Both the position numbers and the translations under genes were made by a program. This document shows positions 7,886 through 16,822 of a stretch of DNA of 64,000 nt, piece by piece. The notes under the pieces were generated by a model, which was not told the DNA's origin, ran no database searches, and saw only the letters and a list, made by a program, of their open reading frames with translations. Each line of letters opens with the position of its first letter. Position 1 is the first letter of the stretch. The stretch comes from Arthrobacter sp. AQ5-06 (GTDB lineage: Bacteria > Actinomycetota > Actinomycetes > Actinomycetales > Micrococcaceae): the NCBI RefSeq assembly GCF_003287955.1, contig NZ_QMKP01000012.1:96036-160035 (forward strand), in the 5' to 3' direction.

Positions 7886-8117
7886 GAAGCCCATCCTTCT
7901 ACAACCGGTAGAAGAATTCTAGGGGTGTGGGTGGGAATTCCCTGCCCAGGGGATGAAAGAGGCGATTGTTCGTGTGACTTTTTATTGGTCCCCGGCGGTG
8001 GTAGAACCGATGGCGGGTGGCTGTGGATAACTTTCATCGCTCAAATGTGTCCTGGGCTACCCTTAAGGTCATTGTTCGGAGCGAAGCGTCTTGAAACTAT
8101 CGGGGGATTAGCTGCCC

Positions 8118-8777
8118 ATGACATCGCACATCACTTCCACATCGCGGCGTTCGCGCATGCACCTTGTTGCTGCTGTTGCCGCGTCTGCTTTGCTTTTGAC
8201 CGGTTGCAACGCGGGTGGCGACCCCAACAGCGGTGGCACATTGTCCGAGTCGCCGTCACAAACCGCTAGTCCAAGCACTACGCCGACACCGACGGCGACT
8301 CCTGCTTATGTGCCTGCTTCGGCTACCGGCCGCGCGCAGAACGTGCCGGTTCCGGTGCTTCCGGAGGTCGCGAAGACGGAGACGAAGGAGGGGCTTGAGG
8401 CGTTCGCCCGCTACTGGTTCGAGGTACTTAGCTATTCCTATGAGACAGGGGAGCTTTCACTTCATGAAAGCCTGACACCTCAAACATGCGCGCCATGCCA
8501 AAAGTCCGCGGAGGCGATAAGAGCTTGGCATTCCGAAGGCAGGTGGCTGGTCGGAGGGCAGATCAGCACCCCCGCGGTAGATTCGACGTTCTCACGGGAT
8601 GAATCTGGGAAATACAAGGTCTCCGTCCAAGTGCATCAGATTCCACTGTCATATGTCCGCGCAGATGGGACAGTTGCGCATACCGACCCACAAGGTGCGG
8701 ATCAAGGCAACTTGCTGATCGTTTCGTACAGCTCCGATTCGTGGCGGCTGGACGAAGTCGGAAGCATTGTTGGATAA
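8118..8777 (+). CDS. DUF6318-family secreted lipoprotein
   Basis: 219 residues. An Arg-rich N-terminus and hydrophobic stretch end in lipobox LLTGC, so the mature protein should be lipid-anchored at Cys35 outside the membrane. A Ser/Thr/Pro linker (residues about 45-70) leads to a globular part with EGLEAFARYWFEVLSYSYETG and a CAPC motif (TPQTCAPCQKSAE), which may form a disulfide. This pattern is that of the DUF6318 family, found in multiple copies in Arthrobacter and relatives; function unknown. The 232 bp upstream hold no gene. The following PKD gene starts 3 bp after this stop, so the two form an operon. Confidence 0.8.
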   Translation: MTSHITSTSRRSRMHLVAAVAASALLLTGCNAGGDPNSGGTLSESPSQTASPSTTPTPTATPAYVPASATGRAQNVPVPVLPEVAKTETKEGLEAFARYWFEVLSYSYETGELSLHESLTPQTCAPCQKSAEAIRAWHSEGRWLVGGQISTPAVDSTFSRDESGKYKVSVQVHQIPLSYVRADGTVAHTDPQGADQGNLLIVSYSSDSWRLDEVGSIVG

Positions 8778-8779
8778 CT

Positions 8780-9724
8780 GTGTCTACCCGTCGACCGCTT
8801 GGATATCGCGGAATGTTACTTGCCGCGGGGCTGCTCGTAACGCTCTTTGTATCACCGGCTCATGGTGCCGGTAGTGACGATCCAGAATTTAATGGCGCTT
8901 GGACACCGGACTCAGCCGGAGTCGGAGGTTATGTGTGGGACGCCGAGGCCAACGACTTTGTTCAGCAAGCACCCGGGGCCCCAATTTTGGATCCCAACCA
9001 ATACAAATACGAACTCCAATGCCACCTCGGTGGTGGAGACTTCGATTCAGTGTGTTTACGAGACCAGATTGAATGCCGGAACGGGCCGGAAGGCAACGAG
9101 GAAGGCATTCCCGTTGTCTGGCTGAGCGCACCCAGAGGCATCGCGAATCCTGTATGGTCCCACCACTCCGGACCCACTTGTCTCTACGATGCTCGGCCCG
9201 AGGACCTCCTTCCGCGAATAGCCGCCCAGATCCAGCAGCAGTTCGAGAGTCTTCCGATCAACGCGGGAGCCGTCGTCGCGCAGCCCAGTCCCAACACGCT
9301 CCGCGGTGCCGAAACGAACTTCTACGCCGACGCGTCCGAGCAGCAGTTTGACGTGACGATGCTGGGGCAGAAGGTGCACGTGGTCGCCACGCCGGTTCAA
9401 TACACCTGGAACTATGGCGACGGAACCGTCTTTGGCCCACAGCCCTCAATGGGTGGGCCGCTGCCGCAGGACCGGTGGGGTGAGAAGACCCGAACGAGCC
9501 ACGTCTATGCGGACACCGGCGACTTCCGAGTGGTCCTCACTACGACCTTTCAAGGCACGTATTCCGTGAACAACGGGCCGCCCTTGCCCATACCCGGCCA
9601 AGGCCAGTTCAGCGCTCTACCTCAGTCCATCAGCGTCTGGAGGTCCATCACCCGGAACTACGCCGACGACTGCAACCAGAACCCTCAGGGGCAAGGGTGC
9701 CCGGGGGTCGCATCGCCCCGATAG
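8780..9724 (+). CDS. Secreted protein with a PKD-type domain
   Basis: 314 residues from GTG 8780, placed directly after the lipoprotein stop; a longer reading from 8741 would overlap that gene. N-terminal VSTRRPLGYRGMLLAAGLL then LFVSPAHGAG is a signal peptide with cleavage expected after AHG. The middle has Cys-containing segments (QCHLGGGDFDSVCLRDQIEC) likely to form disulfides. The C-terminal third carries YTWNYGDGTVFGPQP and SHVYADTGDFRVVLTTTF, a typical PKD beta-sandwich signature. The function is unknown; PKD domains usually mediate protein or carbohydrate contacts outside the cell. Pairing with a DUF6318 lipoprotein suggests that they work together at the cell surface. Confidence 0.75.
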   Translation: MSTRRPLGYRGMLLAAGLLVTLFVSPAHGAGSDDPEFNGAWTPDSAGVGGYVWDAEANDFVQQAPGAPILDPNQYKYELQCHLGGGDFDSVCLRDQIECRNGPEGNEEGIPVVWLSAPRGIANPVWSHHSGPTCLYDARPEDLLPRIAAQIQQQFESLPINAGAVVAQPSPNTLRGAETNFYADASEQQFDVTMLGQKVHVVATPVQYTWNYGDGTVFGPQPSMGGPLPQDRWGEKTRTSHVYADTGDFRVVLTTTFQGTYSVNNGPPLPIPGQGQFSALPQSISVWRSITRNYADDCNQNPQGQGCPGVASPR

Positions 9725-9782
9725 CAAGCATCCGACGACGCGTATGAGACGGCCGGCAACCGCGCCCGGAAACCAGCCAAGC

Positions 9783-9798
9783 CACCCCGCAAGGGGTG
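9783..9798. terminator. Small hairpin after the PKD gene
   Basis: CACCCC-GCAA-GGGGTG forms a 6-bp GC stem with a tetraloop 58 bp past the stop. No U-tract follows, so it is a weak candidate. Confidence 0.35.
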
Positions 9799-9878
9799 AT
9801 CCACACCTCCATCGGAATACTTGCACGCGCCGCTCAGTTGGGCACAGCAGTACCAATTCACCTCGAAAGGAACTGCGC

Positions 9879-10949
9879 ATGCTGTTTTCCCCCTTAACTC
9901 TTGGCGAGCTTGAACTGCCCAACCGCCTGGTGATGGCGCCACTGACCCGTCTCCGCTCAGGCGAGAACGGCGTTCCCGGGCCCGTGGTCGTGGAGCACTA
10001 TAGGCAGCGCGCATCCCTGGGACTCATCGTCAGCGAAGGCACCTATCCGAGCCCCGCCGGCCGCTCCTACCCGGGTCAGCCCGGTCTCGTCACTGCGGAA
10101 CAGATCGCAGCCTGGAAGAAGGTCACCGACGCGGTGCACGCTGAAGGCGGCCGGATATTCGCCCAGATAATGCACGGCGGACGGGTTTCCCATGCGGACA
10201 TCACCGGCGGCCATACCATCGTGGGTCCGAGTGCCGTCGCCATCGAGGGTGAGGTCCGCACCCCGTCCGGCAAGCAGCCCTACCCCGTCCCGCACGCACT
10301 GACCGTCGGCGAGCTGCCCGTAGTGATGCAGGAAATCGTCAACGCCTCGCTCAATGCCATCGAAGCGGGATTCGACGGCGTCGAGCTGCACTCGGCCAAC
10401 GGCTACCTTCTCCACGAATTCCTGGCCCCGAACTCCAATGTTCGCAACGATAGCTACGGTGGTTCGCCGGAAAACCGGGCCCGCTTTGTGATCGAAACGG
10501 TCAACGCCGTGGTGGCCGCGGTTGGTTCGAGCCGCGTGGGCATTCGCATTTCGCCGGAGCACAGCGTCCAGGGCGTCGCCGAAGTGGATGCGGCCGATGT
10601 CCGCGCCACCTACGAGGTGCTGGTGGACAGCATTGCACCGCTCAACCTTGCCTACGTCAGCATCCTGCACCACGAGCCCACCGGTGAGCTGGTCCAGGAT
10701 CTCCGGGCGCGCTTCAATGGCACGTTCCTGGTGAACTCCGGCTTCGGCACCATCACCACGCGGGAGGAAGCAGCCGCGTTGGTGGCCGACGGCCATGCAG
10801 ACGCGGTGGTGGTGGGACGCCCCGCCATTGCCAACCCGGACCTCGCGCGGCGCTGGAAGGAAAGCCTTCCCCTCAACGAACCGGACCCGTCCACCTTTTA
10901 TGCAGACGGCTCCATAGGCTACACGGACTACCCCGCATATTCGGCGTAG
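9879..10949 (+). CDS. Old Yellow Enzyme-family NADH:flavin oxidoreductase / alkene reductase
   Basis: 356 residues from ATG 9879, chosen because CGAAAGGAA precedes it by 7 bp and MLFSPLTLGELELPNR is the normal family N-terminus. The protein is an FMN-dependent TIM barrel that reduces activated C=C bonds or nitro groups with NAD(P)H. Visible motifs: MAPLTRLRS near the FMN site, IMHGGRVSH, FDGVELHSANGYLLHEF with the substrate-binding His-x-x-Asn, NDSYGGSPENRARF and VVVGRPAIANPDL at the phosphate-binding end. Length and motifs are complete. It stands alone between a PKD gene and a strong terminator. Candidate names include NemA or XenA/B types, but the exact substrate is not deducible. Confidence 0.92.
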   Translation: MLFSPLTLGELELPNRLVMAPLTRLRSGENGVPGPVVVEHYRQRASLGLIVSEGTYPSPAGRSYPGQPGLVTAEQIAAWKKVTDAVHAEGGRIFAQIMHGGRVSHADITGGHTIVGPSAVAIEGEVRTPSGKQPYPVPHALTVGELPVVMQEIVNASLNAIEAGFDGVELHSANGYLLHEFLAPNSNVRNDSYGGSPENRARFVIETVNAVVAAVGSSRVGIRISPEHSVQGVAEVDAADVRATYEVLVDSIAPLNLAYVSILHHEPTGELVQDLRARFNGTFLVNSGFGTITTREEAAALVADGHADAVVVGRPAIANPDLARRWKESLPLNEPDPSTFYADGSIGYTDYPAYSA

Positions 10950-10981
10950 CGGTCAATGCTGGCCTCGGCCAGAGATTAACG

Positions 10982-11017
10982 ACGACGGCGGCACCCGGCT
11001 TGGGTGCCGCCGTCGTT
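10982..11017. terminator. Strong hairpin terminator downstream of the Old Yellow Enzyme gene
   Basis: A perfect 15-bp inverted repeat (10982-10996 with 11002-11016; arms begin ACGACGGCGGCACCC) closes a 5-nt loop. It has no long U-run, as is common in high-GC actinobacteria. Confidence 0.75.
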
Positions 11018-11169
11018 GGCTGCTCGGTGTGCTGTCCCGGCAGCGCGCGCCAATTAGCCATCCGACGGCTGTTTTGGCTCATCCTTCAACGTTGGCCCGC
11101 CCAGGTTCACAAGCGCTGAGCGGTAAACACCAGAATACTCCAGTGAATGGACTATTGCTAGGGAAGTAA

Positions 11170-11466
11170 CTAAAGGTATGCTTCCCGGCCCGTTCCTTCG
11201 CGCATTACCAGCTTGTCGTCCTGAATGGAGACGAGCAGGCTTTTGGGCTTTCCGCTGACTTTGGCAATGGCTTTCAGGCCGCGGTTGGTGACTTCCACTC
11301 CTACCTGCGCCCCTTTCGCGGGCAGCTCCACGGACGTTTCGTAGGCTTCTCCCAGCAGCGGGTTGGTGGACACGCCCATATCGCGGCGGACCTCCTTGCC
11401 GTTGACCATCACGGTGATGTTGGCCTCGTCGAATCCTTCCTGAAAGACGATGAGCAGTTCACGCAT
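11170..11466 (-). CDS. Conserved-looking small protein of unknown function
   Basis: 98 residues. A good ribosome site (GAGGAAGAGG) lies just upstream of ATG 11466, which makes this a real gene. The sequence alternates short beta-type segments (ITVMVNGKEVRRDMG, SVELPAKGAQVGVEV, SLLVSIQDDKLVMREG), suggesting a single beta-sandwich domain. There is no signal peptide, membrane segment or Cys. It is divergent from tex with about 137 bp between the starts. I do not recognise the family. Confidence 0.6.
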   Translation of the reverse strand: MRELLIVFQEGFDEANITVMVNGKEVRRDMGVSTNPLLGEAYETSVELPAKGAQVGVEVTNRGLKAIAKVSGKPKSLLVSIQDDKLVMREGTGREAYL

Positions 11467-11603
11467 GGTGGCCTCTTCCTCGAAATGATTGCCTGTGACG
11501 GCATATCAACTACAGCACCTCACGGCCCGGAGCGGAATACCCCGTCCGGCTGCCCGGCCGGGCGTTGCTGGAGACCATCAGGCCCGTAGGGCAAAATGTT
11601 CAC

Positions 11604-14126
11604 GTGACCCAACTCCCGCACGTCCCGTCCGCCCCCACGTCTGCCCCAACTCCGGACAGCGCCATCCACGCCCAGATCGCCGCCGAACTTGGCGTGAAGA
11701 CCTGGCAGGTCAAGGCTGCAGTGGACCTGCTCGACGGCGGGTCAACCGTTCCGTTCATCGCCCGTTACCGCAAGGAAGCCACCGGGACGCTGGATGACAC
11801 GCAGCTGCGTGAGCTCGACGAGCGCCTGCGCTACCTCCGCGAACTCGAGGACCGCCGTCGTACCGTCCTCGAAGCTATTGCTGCGCAGGGGCAGCTGACC
11901 CCCGAGCTGCAGGCAGCGATCCTTGCCGCGGATACGAAGTCCCGGTTGGAGGACATCTACCTTCCGTTCAAGTCCAAGCGCCGCACCAAGGCCCAGATTG
12001 CCCGTGAAGCCGGGCTGGAGCCGCTCGCCGACGCGCTGCTGAAGCGGCCCGACCTGGATCCGGAACGCGAGGCTGCCAAGTACCTGAACGCCGAACAATC
12101 CATTGATGACGTGGCCGCCGCGCTCGCCGGTGCCCGTTCCATCCTGGTCGAGCGGGTTGCGCAGGATCCGGACCTCGCCGCAACCCTGCGCGAGCGCCTG
12201 TGGACGCAGGGGCGGATGGTGTCGCGGGTCAAGAAGGGCAAGGAGGCCGACGGGCAGAAGTTCGCCGATTACTTTGAGTTCGCCCAGGCGCCCACCGGGA
12301 TGCCCTCGCACCGGGTGCTTGCGCTGTTGCGCGGTGAGAAGGACGGCGTCCTTGAGCTGGATCTCGCCGAGGCGGATCCGAACGACGACGACGCCCTGGC
12401 TGCCGCGCGTTCCCGCTACGAATCCGCCGTGGCCAGGTGCCTCGGGGTCACCGACCGCGGCCGGCCTGCCGACGCGTGGCTGATCCAGACCGCGCAGCTT
12501 GCCTGGCGCTCGCGGGTGCTGGCCCGACTGACCGCCGACCTCCGGGGACGGTTGTTTACCGCCGCTGAGGATGAGGCTGTTCGAGTGTTCGCGGCCAACC
12601 TCCGCGACGTCCTCCTGGCCGCACCCGCCGGAAACCGCGCCACTCTCGGGCTGGACCCGGGACTGCGGACCGGCGTGAAGGTGGCCGTCGTGGACGGAAC
12701 GGGCAAGGTGGTGGCCACCGACACCGTCTACCCGCACGCTCCTGCCCGGAAGTGGGACGAGGCGCTCGCCATTTTGGTTCGGCTCGCCCGGAAACACAAC
12801 GTGGAACTCGTGGCAATCGGCAACGGAACAGCGTCCCGGGAGACGGACAAGCTCGCCGCGGAACTGATCAAACTACTGCCGGCCGCGGAGGCGAAACCGC
12901 AGAAACTCGTGGTTTCCGAGGCCGGGGCGTCGGTGTACTCCGCTTCGGCGCTGGCCTCGGCCGAGCTGCCGGGCATGGATGTTTCCCTTCGCGGAGCCGT
13001 CTCCATCGCGCGGCGGCTGCAGGACCCGCTCGCGGAACTGGTGAAGATCGATCCCAAGTCCATCGGCGTGGGGCAGTACCAGCACGACGTCACGGCGTCG
13101 AAGCTGGACCGCAGCCTGGACGCGGTGGTCGAGGACTGCGTGAATGCTGTGGGCGTTGACGTGAACACAGCGTCGCCCGCGCTGCTGAGCCGCGTGGCCG
13201 GCGTCGGACCATTGCTGAGCGAGAACATTGTGGCGTACAGGAACGAGCACGGGCCGTTTGCCAAGCGCAGCGAACTGAAGAAGGTGCCCCGCCTTGGTGC
13301 GAAGGCGTTTGAGCAGTGCGCTGGCTTCCTGCGGATCACCGGGGGAGCAGAACCGCTGGACGCATCGAGCGTGCACCCCGAGGCGTATCCGATTGCCCGG
13401 AAGATCCTGGTGGCCGCGGGCTCGGCACCGGCGTCGTCCCTTGATCCCCGCGCATTCGTTGACGGAACCTTTGGCCTGCCCACGGTCCAGGACATCCTGG
13501 CGGAGCTGGACAAACCCGGCCGCGACCCACGACCCGCCTTTGCCGCGGCGACGTTCTCCGAAGGCATCGAGAAGATCTCCGACCTCAAGCCCGGCATGGT
13601 GCTCGAGGGGACGGTCACCAATGTGGCCGCGTTTGGCGCATTTGTGGACGTTGGAGTTCACCAGGACGGGCTGGTTCACGTGTCTGCGCTGGCCAACCGC
13701 TTTGTCTCCGATCCCCGCGAGGTGGTGAAGTCCGGGCAGGTTGTCCGCGTGAAAGTGCTGGAGGCCGATCCGGAGCGGAAGCGGATTTCGCTCACGCTAA
13801 GGCTCGACGACGAGCCGTCGCCTTCCGGTGGGCGGACCCAAAACGGGCGTTCGGAGGGCACACGTTCGGAGACTGGGCCACCGGAAGGGGTCCGCCCTGA
13901 AAGCGGTCGTCCAACTGGGGGTCGCCCGGCAAATCCGCGGCGAGACTCCAGTGGGCGCGACTCGGACGGGCAGCGCGGATCCGGGGCGCCGAGCCAGGGG
14001 AACAAGAACGTATCGTCTTCGAAGCCTGATCCGAAGTCTTCCAGCCGGCAGGCGCAGGCGCCGAATCCGGCGCCTGCAAACACCGCTATGGCCGAGGCGC
14101 TGCGTAGGGCTGGCCTCGGCAAGTAG
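11604..14126 (+). CDS. tex: Tex-family RNA-binding transcription accessory protein
   Basis: 840 residues from GTG 11604; a TTG 39 bp upstream is possible but the family normally starts shortly before [11 protein letters not shown]. Tex proteins bind nucleic acid and assist transcription under stress. Domains in order: N-terminal helical part ([20 protein letters not shown]), YqgF/RNase-H-like fold near residue 350 ([18 protein letters not shown]), a helix-hairpin-helix region near 525-575 ([17 protein letters not shown]), and an S1 RNA-binding domain near 663-735 ([21 protein letters not shown]). After the S1 domain comes a long low-complexity tail of about 100 residues rich in Gly, Arg, Ser and Pro, with loosely repeated GRSEG/RSETG/RPESGRP units. 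This tail is longer than in the E. coli protein. Start region is divergent from the 98-residue gene. Confidence 0.95.
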   Translation: MTQLPHVPSAPTSAPTPDSAIHAQIAAELGVKTWQVKAAVDLLDGGSTVPFIARYRKEATGTLDDTQLRELDERLRYLRELEDRRRTVLEAIAAQGQLTPELQAAILAADTKSRLEDIYLPFKSKRRTKAQIAREAGLEPLADALLKRPDLDPEREAAKYLNAEQSIDDVAAALAGARSILVERVAQDPDLAATLRERLWTQGRMVSRVKKGKEADGQKFADYFEFAQAPTGMPSHRVLALLRGEKDGVLELDLAEADPNDDDALAAARSRYESAVARCLGVTDRGRPADAWLIQTAQLAWRSRVLARLTADLRGRLFTAAEDEAVRVFAANLRDVLLAAPAGNRATLGLDPGLRTGVKVAVVDGTGKVVATDTVYPHAPARKWDEALAILVRLARKHNVELVAIGNGTASRETDKLAAELIKLLPAAEAKPQKLVVSEAGASVYSASALASAELPGMDVSLRGAVSIARRLQDPLAELVKIDPKSIGVGQYQHDVTASKLDRSLDAVVEDCVNAVGVDVNTASPALLSRVAGVGPLLSENIVAYRNEHGPFAKRSELKKVPRLGAKAFEQCAGFLRITGGAEPLDASSVHPEAYPIARKILVAAGSAPASSLDPRAFVDGTFGLPTVQDILAELDKPGRDPRPAFAAATFSEGIEKISDLKPGMVLEGTVTNVAAFGAFVDVGVHQDGLVHVSALANRFVSDPREVVKSGQVVRVKVLEADPERKRISLTLRLDDEPSPSGGRTQNGRSEGTRSETGPPEGVRPESGRPTGGRPANPRRDSSGRDSDGQRGSGAPSQGNKNVSSSKPDPKSSSRQAQAPNPAPANTAMAEALRRAGLGK

Positions 14127-14139
14127 CTACGTGCTCAGC

Positions 14140-14188
14140 GGAGGCCGCGTGGAGGAACTCCTCCAGTCAGACGGCCGCCTTGGCCTCC
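14140..14188. terminator. Nested inverted repeats after tex
   Basis: An outer GGAGGCC (14140-14146) pairs with GGCCTCC (14182-14188), enclosing a compact palindrome TGGAGGA-AC-TCCTCCA (14150-14165). It lies 13 bp beyond the tex stop and could end transcription of both convergent genes. There is no U-tract. Confidence 0.45.
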
Positions 14189-14309
14189 GAACCCAGAAGT
14201 AGTGCCCAGTGCCGGAACGCGACTTCTGGCGCGGCCTGTCTGGGAGATCGTCGTCAGACAGCGGCAGTGCAACAGCGGATCTTCGGGCATTGCGAGGTCA
14301 CGATCCAGC

Positions 14310-15833
14310 TCAAGGTGTTCGGACAGGACTCGGTCCGGGCATCGCTGGCTCCGGGTGTTCGGCCAGATTCTTGGCCATATGTTCGGCCATTGCTGGAAGG
14401 TGGTCTGGCCAGTGGGGTGGTTCCCAGTCGGGTTGTTCGCTGGCGTAGTGCCGTCCTGTGGGTGATATCCAGCCGGGTGGTTCATTCTTGGTGGCGGTGG
14501 TGGGTGTCCAGACTGTGGTGTGGCGGAGTCTGTGGTGTTTGGGGCAGGGCTGGCCGAGGTTGCTGATGCCGGTGGTGCCCCCGTGGGCCCAGGCGAGGAG
14601 GTGGTCTGCTTCGTTGTCCAGGGAGTGGTTGCTGCAGCCGGGGAACGGGCACTTCCCGTCGCGAAGCCTGAGCCATTGGCGTTGGGCTTTCGTGAGCCGG
14701 TAGCTGGTCCGCCCGATTTCCAGGGGAGCTCCGTCACGTGGGTCTGTCAGGACGCGGTGGAAGGACTCCGCGCCGTTCGCGATCAGTTGCCGGGCCATGG
14801 ATGGCGGGATCGGCCCGTATCCGTCGAGAGTGGCTGGCTCGTCGGTGACTCCCAGGAGCGACAGGACGGGGACGGTGATCAGGACCTGCGCTCTCGGGGA
14901 CGGGATACCTTCACCTAATTCATCTGCCGGCTCACCGGTTCCACCGAGGAGCCAGGTGGCGGCGGTGTCGGCGCGGAGCTGGCTGAGAGTCCGGTCTTCG
15001 TCCGGGCCTTGGAGCGCTCTTGCCGCGCTGGTGGTGCGTTCCCAGATCCCGGCGGCCTGATCGGCGGGGAGGTAGGCGGAGAGCCAGGCCATGCCGTCGC
15101 GGTCCGGGGCGTACTCGAGCCGCCGGTCTTGGACGCACCTGGTGTGGCGCTTTTCGATGCTGATCGGGTGGTGGCGTTCCCGCCAGGTCCGGGCCTTGTG
15201 TCGGAGCCGGCCAGGGACGAGCTCCCCGGCAGGGCAGCCGCGGGCTGGGTTGGGGTCATCGGGGTCCAGGAAGTGTGCCTCCAGTGCCTTGGCGCCGTCG
15301 GGGTCGAGATTGCTGGTTTCATCCACGAGGATCCGAGCGTGCTGCCACGAGATCGTCCCGGCCTGCAACGCGGACAGGGTCAGCGGCAGGCTGGTGGTGA
15401 GGGTGTGGGCCTCGGCTAGCAGTGCCCCGGCAGTCCGTTCACTGACCCTCAGGACACAGGCGACTTCAGCGACGAGGCCCATTTCCTGGGCGCTGCTCTC
15501 CTGCGGTGCCATGGCCGGGGCCGCCATGTCCTTGGCAGCATCGGCGTATTCGGCCGCGAGATGGACTTTCATGGCAGCCATCCTCGCCTCCGCGCGGGCC
15601 ACCGCAGCCAGGCCGTCCAGGCACGCATCGGCTCTCCGGCGCAGCGGATCAGGACCGCAGGCGTCAGAGTTCGCCCCTTGGCCAACCCGGCCGAGCACGG
15701 ACACGGACGCAGCGACAGCCTCGAAGGCGTCCCTGCACTCCGTACCCCAAGCCGCTCTGCTTTCCATGCTCAAAGCATCGCAGGGGGCACCGACATTTAA
15801 GGCGGTGCCCGGCGTAGCTGCTCTGCTTTCCAT
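14310..15833 (-). CDS. DUF222 protein with C-terminal HNH endonuclease domain
   Basis: 507 residues, the multicopy DUF222-HNH family of actinobacteria. The DUF222 region spans about 60-330 and contains ARAEARMAAMKVHLAAEYA and HARILVDETSNLD. The C-terminal HNH motif reads CPFPGCSNHSLDNEADHLLAWAHGG and later CPKHHRLRH, with paired Cys for zinc. These proteins are thought to be nucleases of mobile-like or competence-related origin; a role has not been set. The first 22 codons are a duplicate of the next ones: MESRAATPG (ATG 15833) and MESRAAWGT (ATG 15767) stem from a 66-bp DNA duplication, so the true start is uncertain. The C-terminus may be frameshifted, because the other minus-strand frame continues with an LSEHLELDRDLAMPEDPLL-like tail. 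Confidence 0.85.
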   Translation of the reverse strand: MESRAATPGTALNVGAPCDALSMESRAAWGTECRDAFEAVAASVSVLGRVGQGANSDACGPDPLRRRADACLDGLAAVARAEARMAAMKVHLAAEYADAAKDMAAPAMAPQESSAQEMGLVAEVACVLRVSERTAGALLAEAHTLTTSLPLTLSALQAGTISWQHARILVDETSNLDPDGAKALEAHFLDPDDPNPARGCPAGELVPGRLRHKARTWRERHHPISIEKRHTRCVQDRRLEYAPDRDGMAWLSAYLPADQAAGIWERTTSAARALQGPDEDRTLSQLRADTAATWLLGGTGEPADELGEGIPSPRAQVLITVPVLSLLGVTDEPATLDGYGPIPPSMARQLIANGAESFHRVLTDPRDGAPLEIGRTSYRLTKAQRQWLRLRDGKCPFPGCSNHSLDNEADHLLAWAHGGTTGISNLGQPCPKHHRLRHTTVWTPTTATKNEPPGWISPTGRHYASEQPDWEPPHWPDHLPAMAEHMAKNLAEHPEPAMPGPSPVRTP

Positions 15834-15864
15834 AGTCCGAGCATCGCAGGAGGCACTGACAATT
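15751..15864. repeat. 66-bp-period duplication of the DUF222/HNH gene's start region
   Basis: Segments 15751-15798 and 15817-15864 are about 48-bp imperfect copies. Each holds an ATG with the same ATGGAAAGCAGAGC context on the minus strand and a similar upstream leader, so the gene has two equivalent start regions in one frame. Confidence 0.75.
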
Positions 15865-15957
15865 CAGGCGCTCATGGTCGTGCACCGGTTTGAACAGCAA
15901 GGGCATCGTCCGAGGCGCCAAAGGGGCAGGACCCCAAGTGCCGTTCGCGCCCGGAGA

Positions 15958-16818
15958 CTACGGGTGGCGGACTCCGGTGCGTGCCAGAACTGCCCGGTAA
16001 CCTTCCCGGAACGTCGGGTAGGTTAACTCGAGCCCGGTCCCGCGGAGTAGCGCATTGCTGCAGCGTTTGTTTCCGCCGCGGGCCTCGCCGGCCGGACCGA
16101 CCGGTGGTTCGGGATAGCCCATGTCGGCGGCCAGGAACCGCAGTACGTCCCCAAGATCAGCGGGAGAGTTGTCCGCACAGACATATACCGGCGCAGGCAT
16201 AGCTTCCATGGTGGCCAGGTGGACGATCGCCGCAGCGGCGTCGTCCCGGTGGATCCGGTTGGTAAAGCGTGGCTCATCGGGAAGCACCGCGGTCCCGCTG
16301 CGGACCTGGTCGATCAGCCTGGTTCGGCCCGGACCGTAGATCCCGCCCAGCCGCAGCACAACAGGCGAAGTACCAGTGCCGCGCAACCGCGAAACCAGGA
16401 GTTCCTCCGCCTCGAGGAGGATACGTCCCGAGAAACCGCCAGGTGCCGCCGTCGTACTCTCATCAACCCAGCCACCGCCGGCGTCCCCGTAGACAGCGGT
16501 GGAGGACACAAAAAGCACCCGCCGCGGCGTCACGCCGTCGCGCTCCAGGGCGTCCAGGACGTGCGTCAGCCCGTCCACATAGGCGGCATGGTAGGCCGCT
16601 TCTGTGGGTGAGTCAGCCGCAACGGCCACGACGACGGCGGTGGTGTCCGCAGGGACGGCGGGCAGGTCCGTGGAGCCCAGGTCCGCCGCCACACCTTCAA
16701 TCGCAGAGGGCAGTTTCTCGGGTGAACGGCGCCAGCCCACCACCCGATGCGCTGCCGCGGCGAAGCGCAGGCCCGCTTCGGTGCCAAGATCGCCGCAGCC
16801 GGCCAGGAGGATGGTCAC
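15958..16818 (-). CDS. Extended-SDR NAD(P)-dependent epimerase/dehydratase-like protein
   Basis: 286 residues. The N-terminal Rossmann motif is TILLAGCGDLGTEAG, followed by GVAADLGST and VVAVAADSPTEAAYH. VLFVSSTAVYGDAGGGWVDE holds the Ser and Tyr of the extended-SDR active site, although the usual YxxxK lysine is not obvious here, as in the YeeZ-like branch. LRLGGIYGPGRTRL and NRIHRDDAAAAIVHL are further family marks. The substrate is probably a nucleotide sugar or similar, but this branch is uncharacterised. The next gene on the minus strand (MSMEG_6728-like) ends 4 bp before this start, so the two are likely co-transcribed. Confidence 0.8.
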   Translation of the reverse strand: MTILLAGCGDLGTEAGLRFAAAAHRVVGWRRSPEKLPSAIEGVAADLGSTDLPAVPADTTAVVVAVAADSPTEAAYHAAYVDGLTHVLDALERDGVTPRRVLFVSSTAVYGDAGGGWVDESTTAAPGGFSGRILLEAEELLVSRLRGTGTSPVVLRLGGIYGPGRTRLIDQVRSGTAVLPDEPRFTNRIHRDDAAAAIVHLATMEAMPAPVYVCADNSPADLGDVLRFLAADMGYPEPPVGPAGEARGGNKRCSNALLRGTGLELTYPTFREGYRAVLARTGVRHP

Positions 16819-16822
16819 GGAC

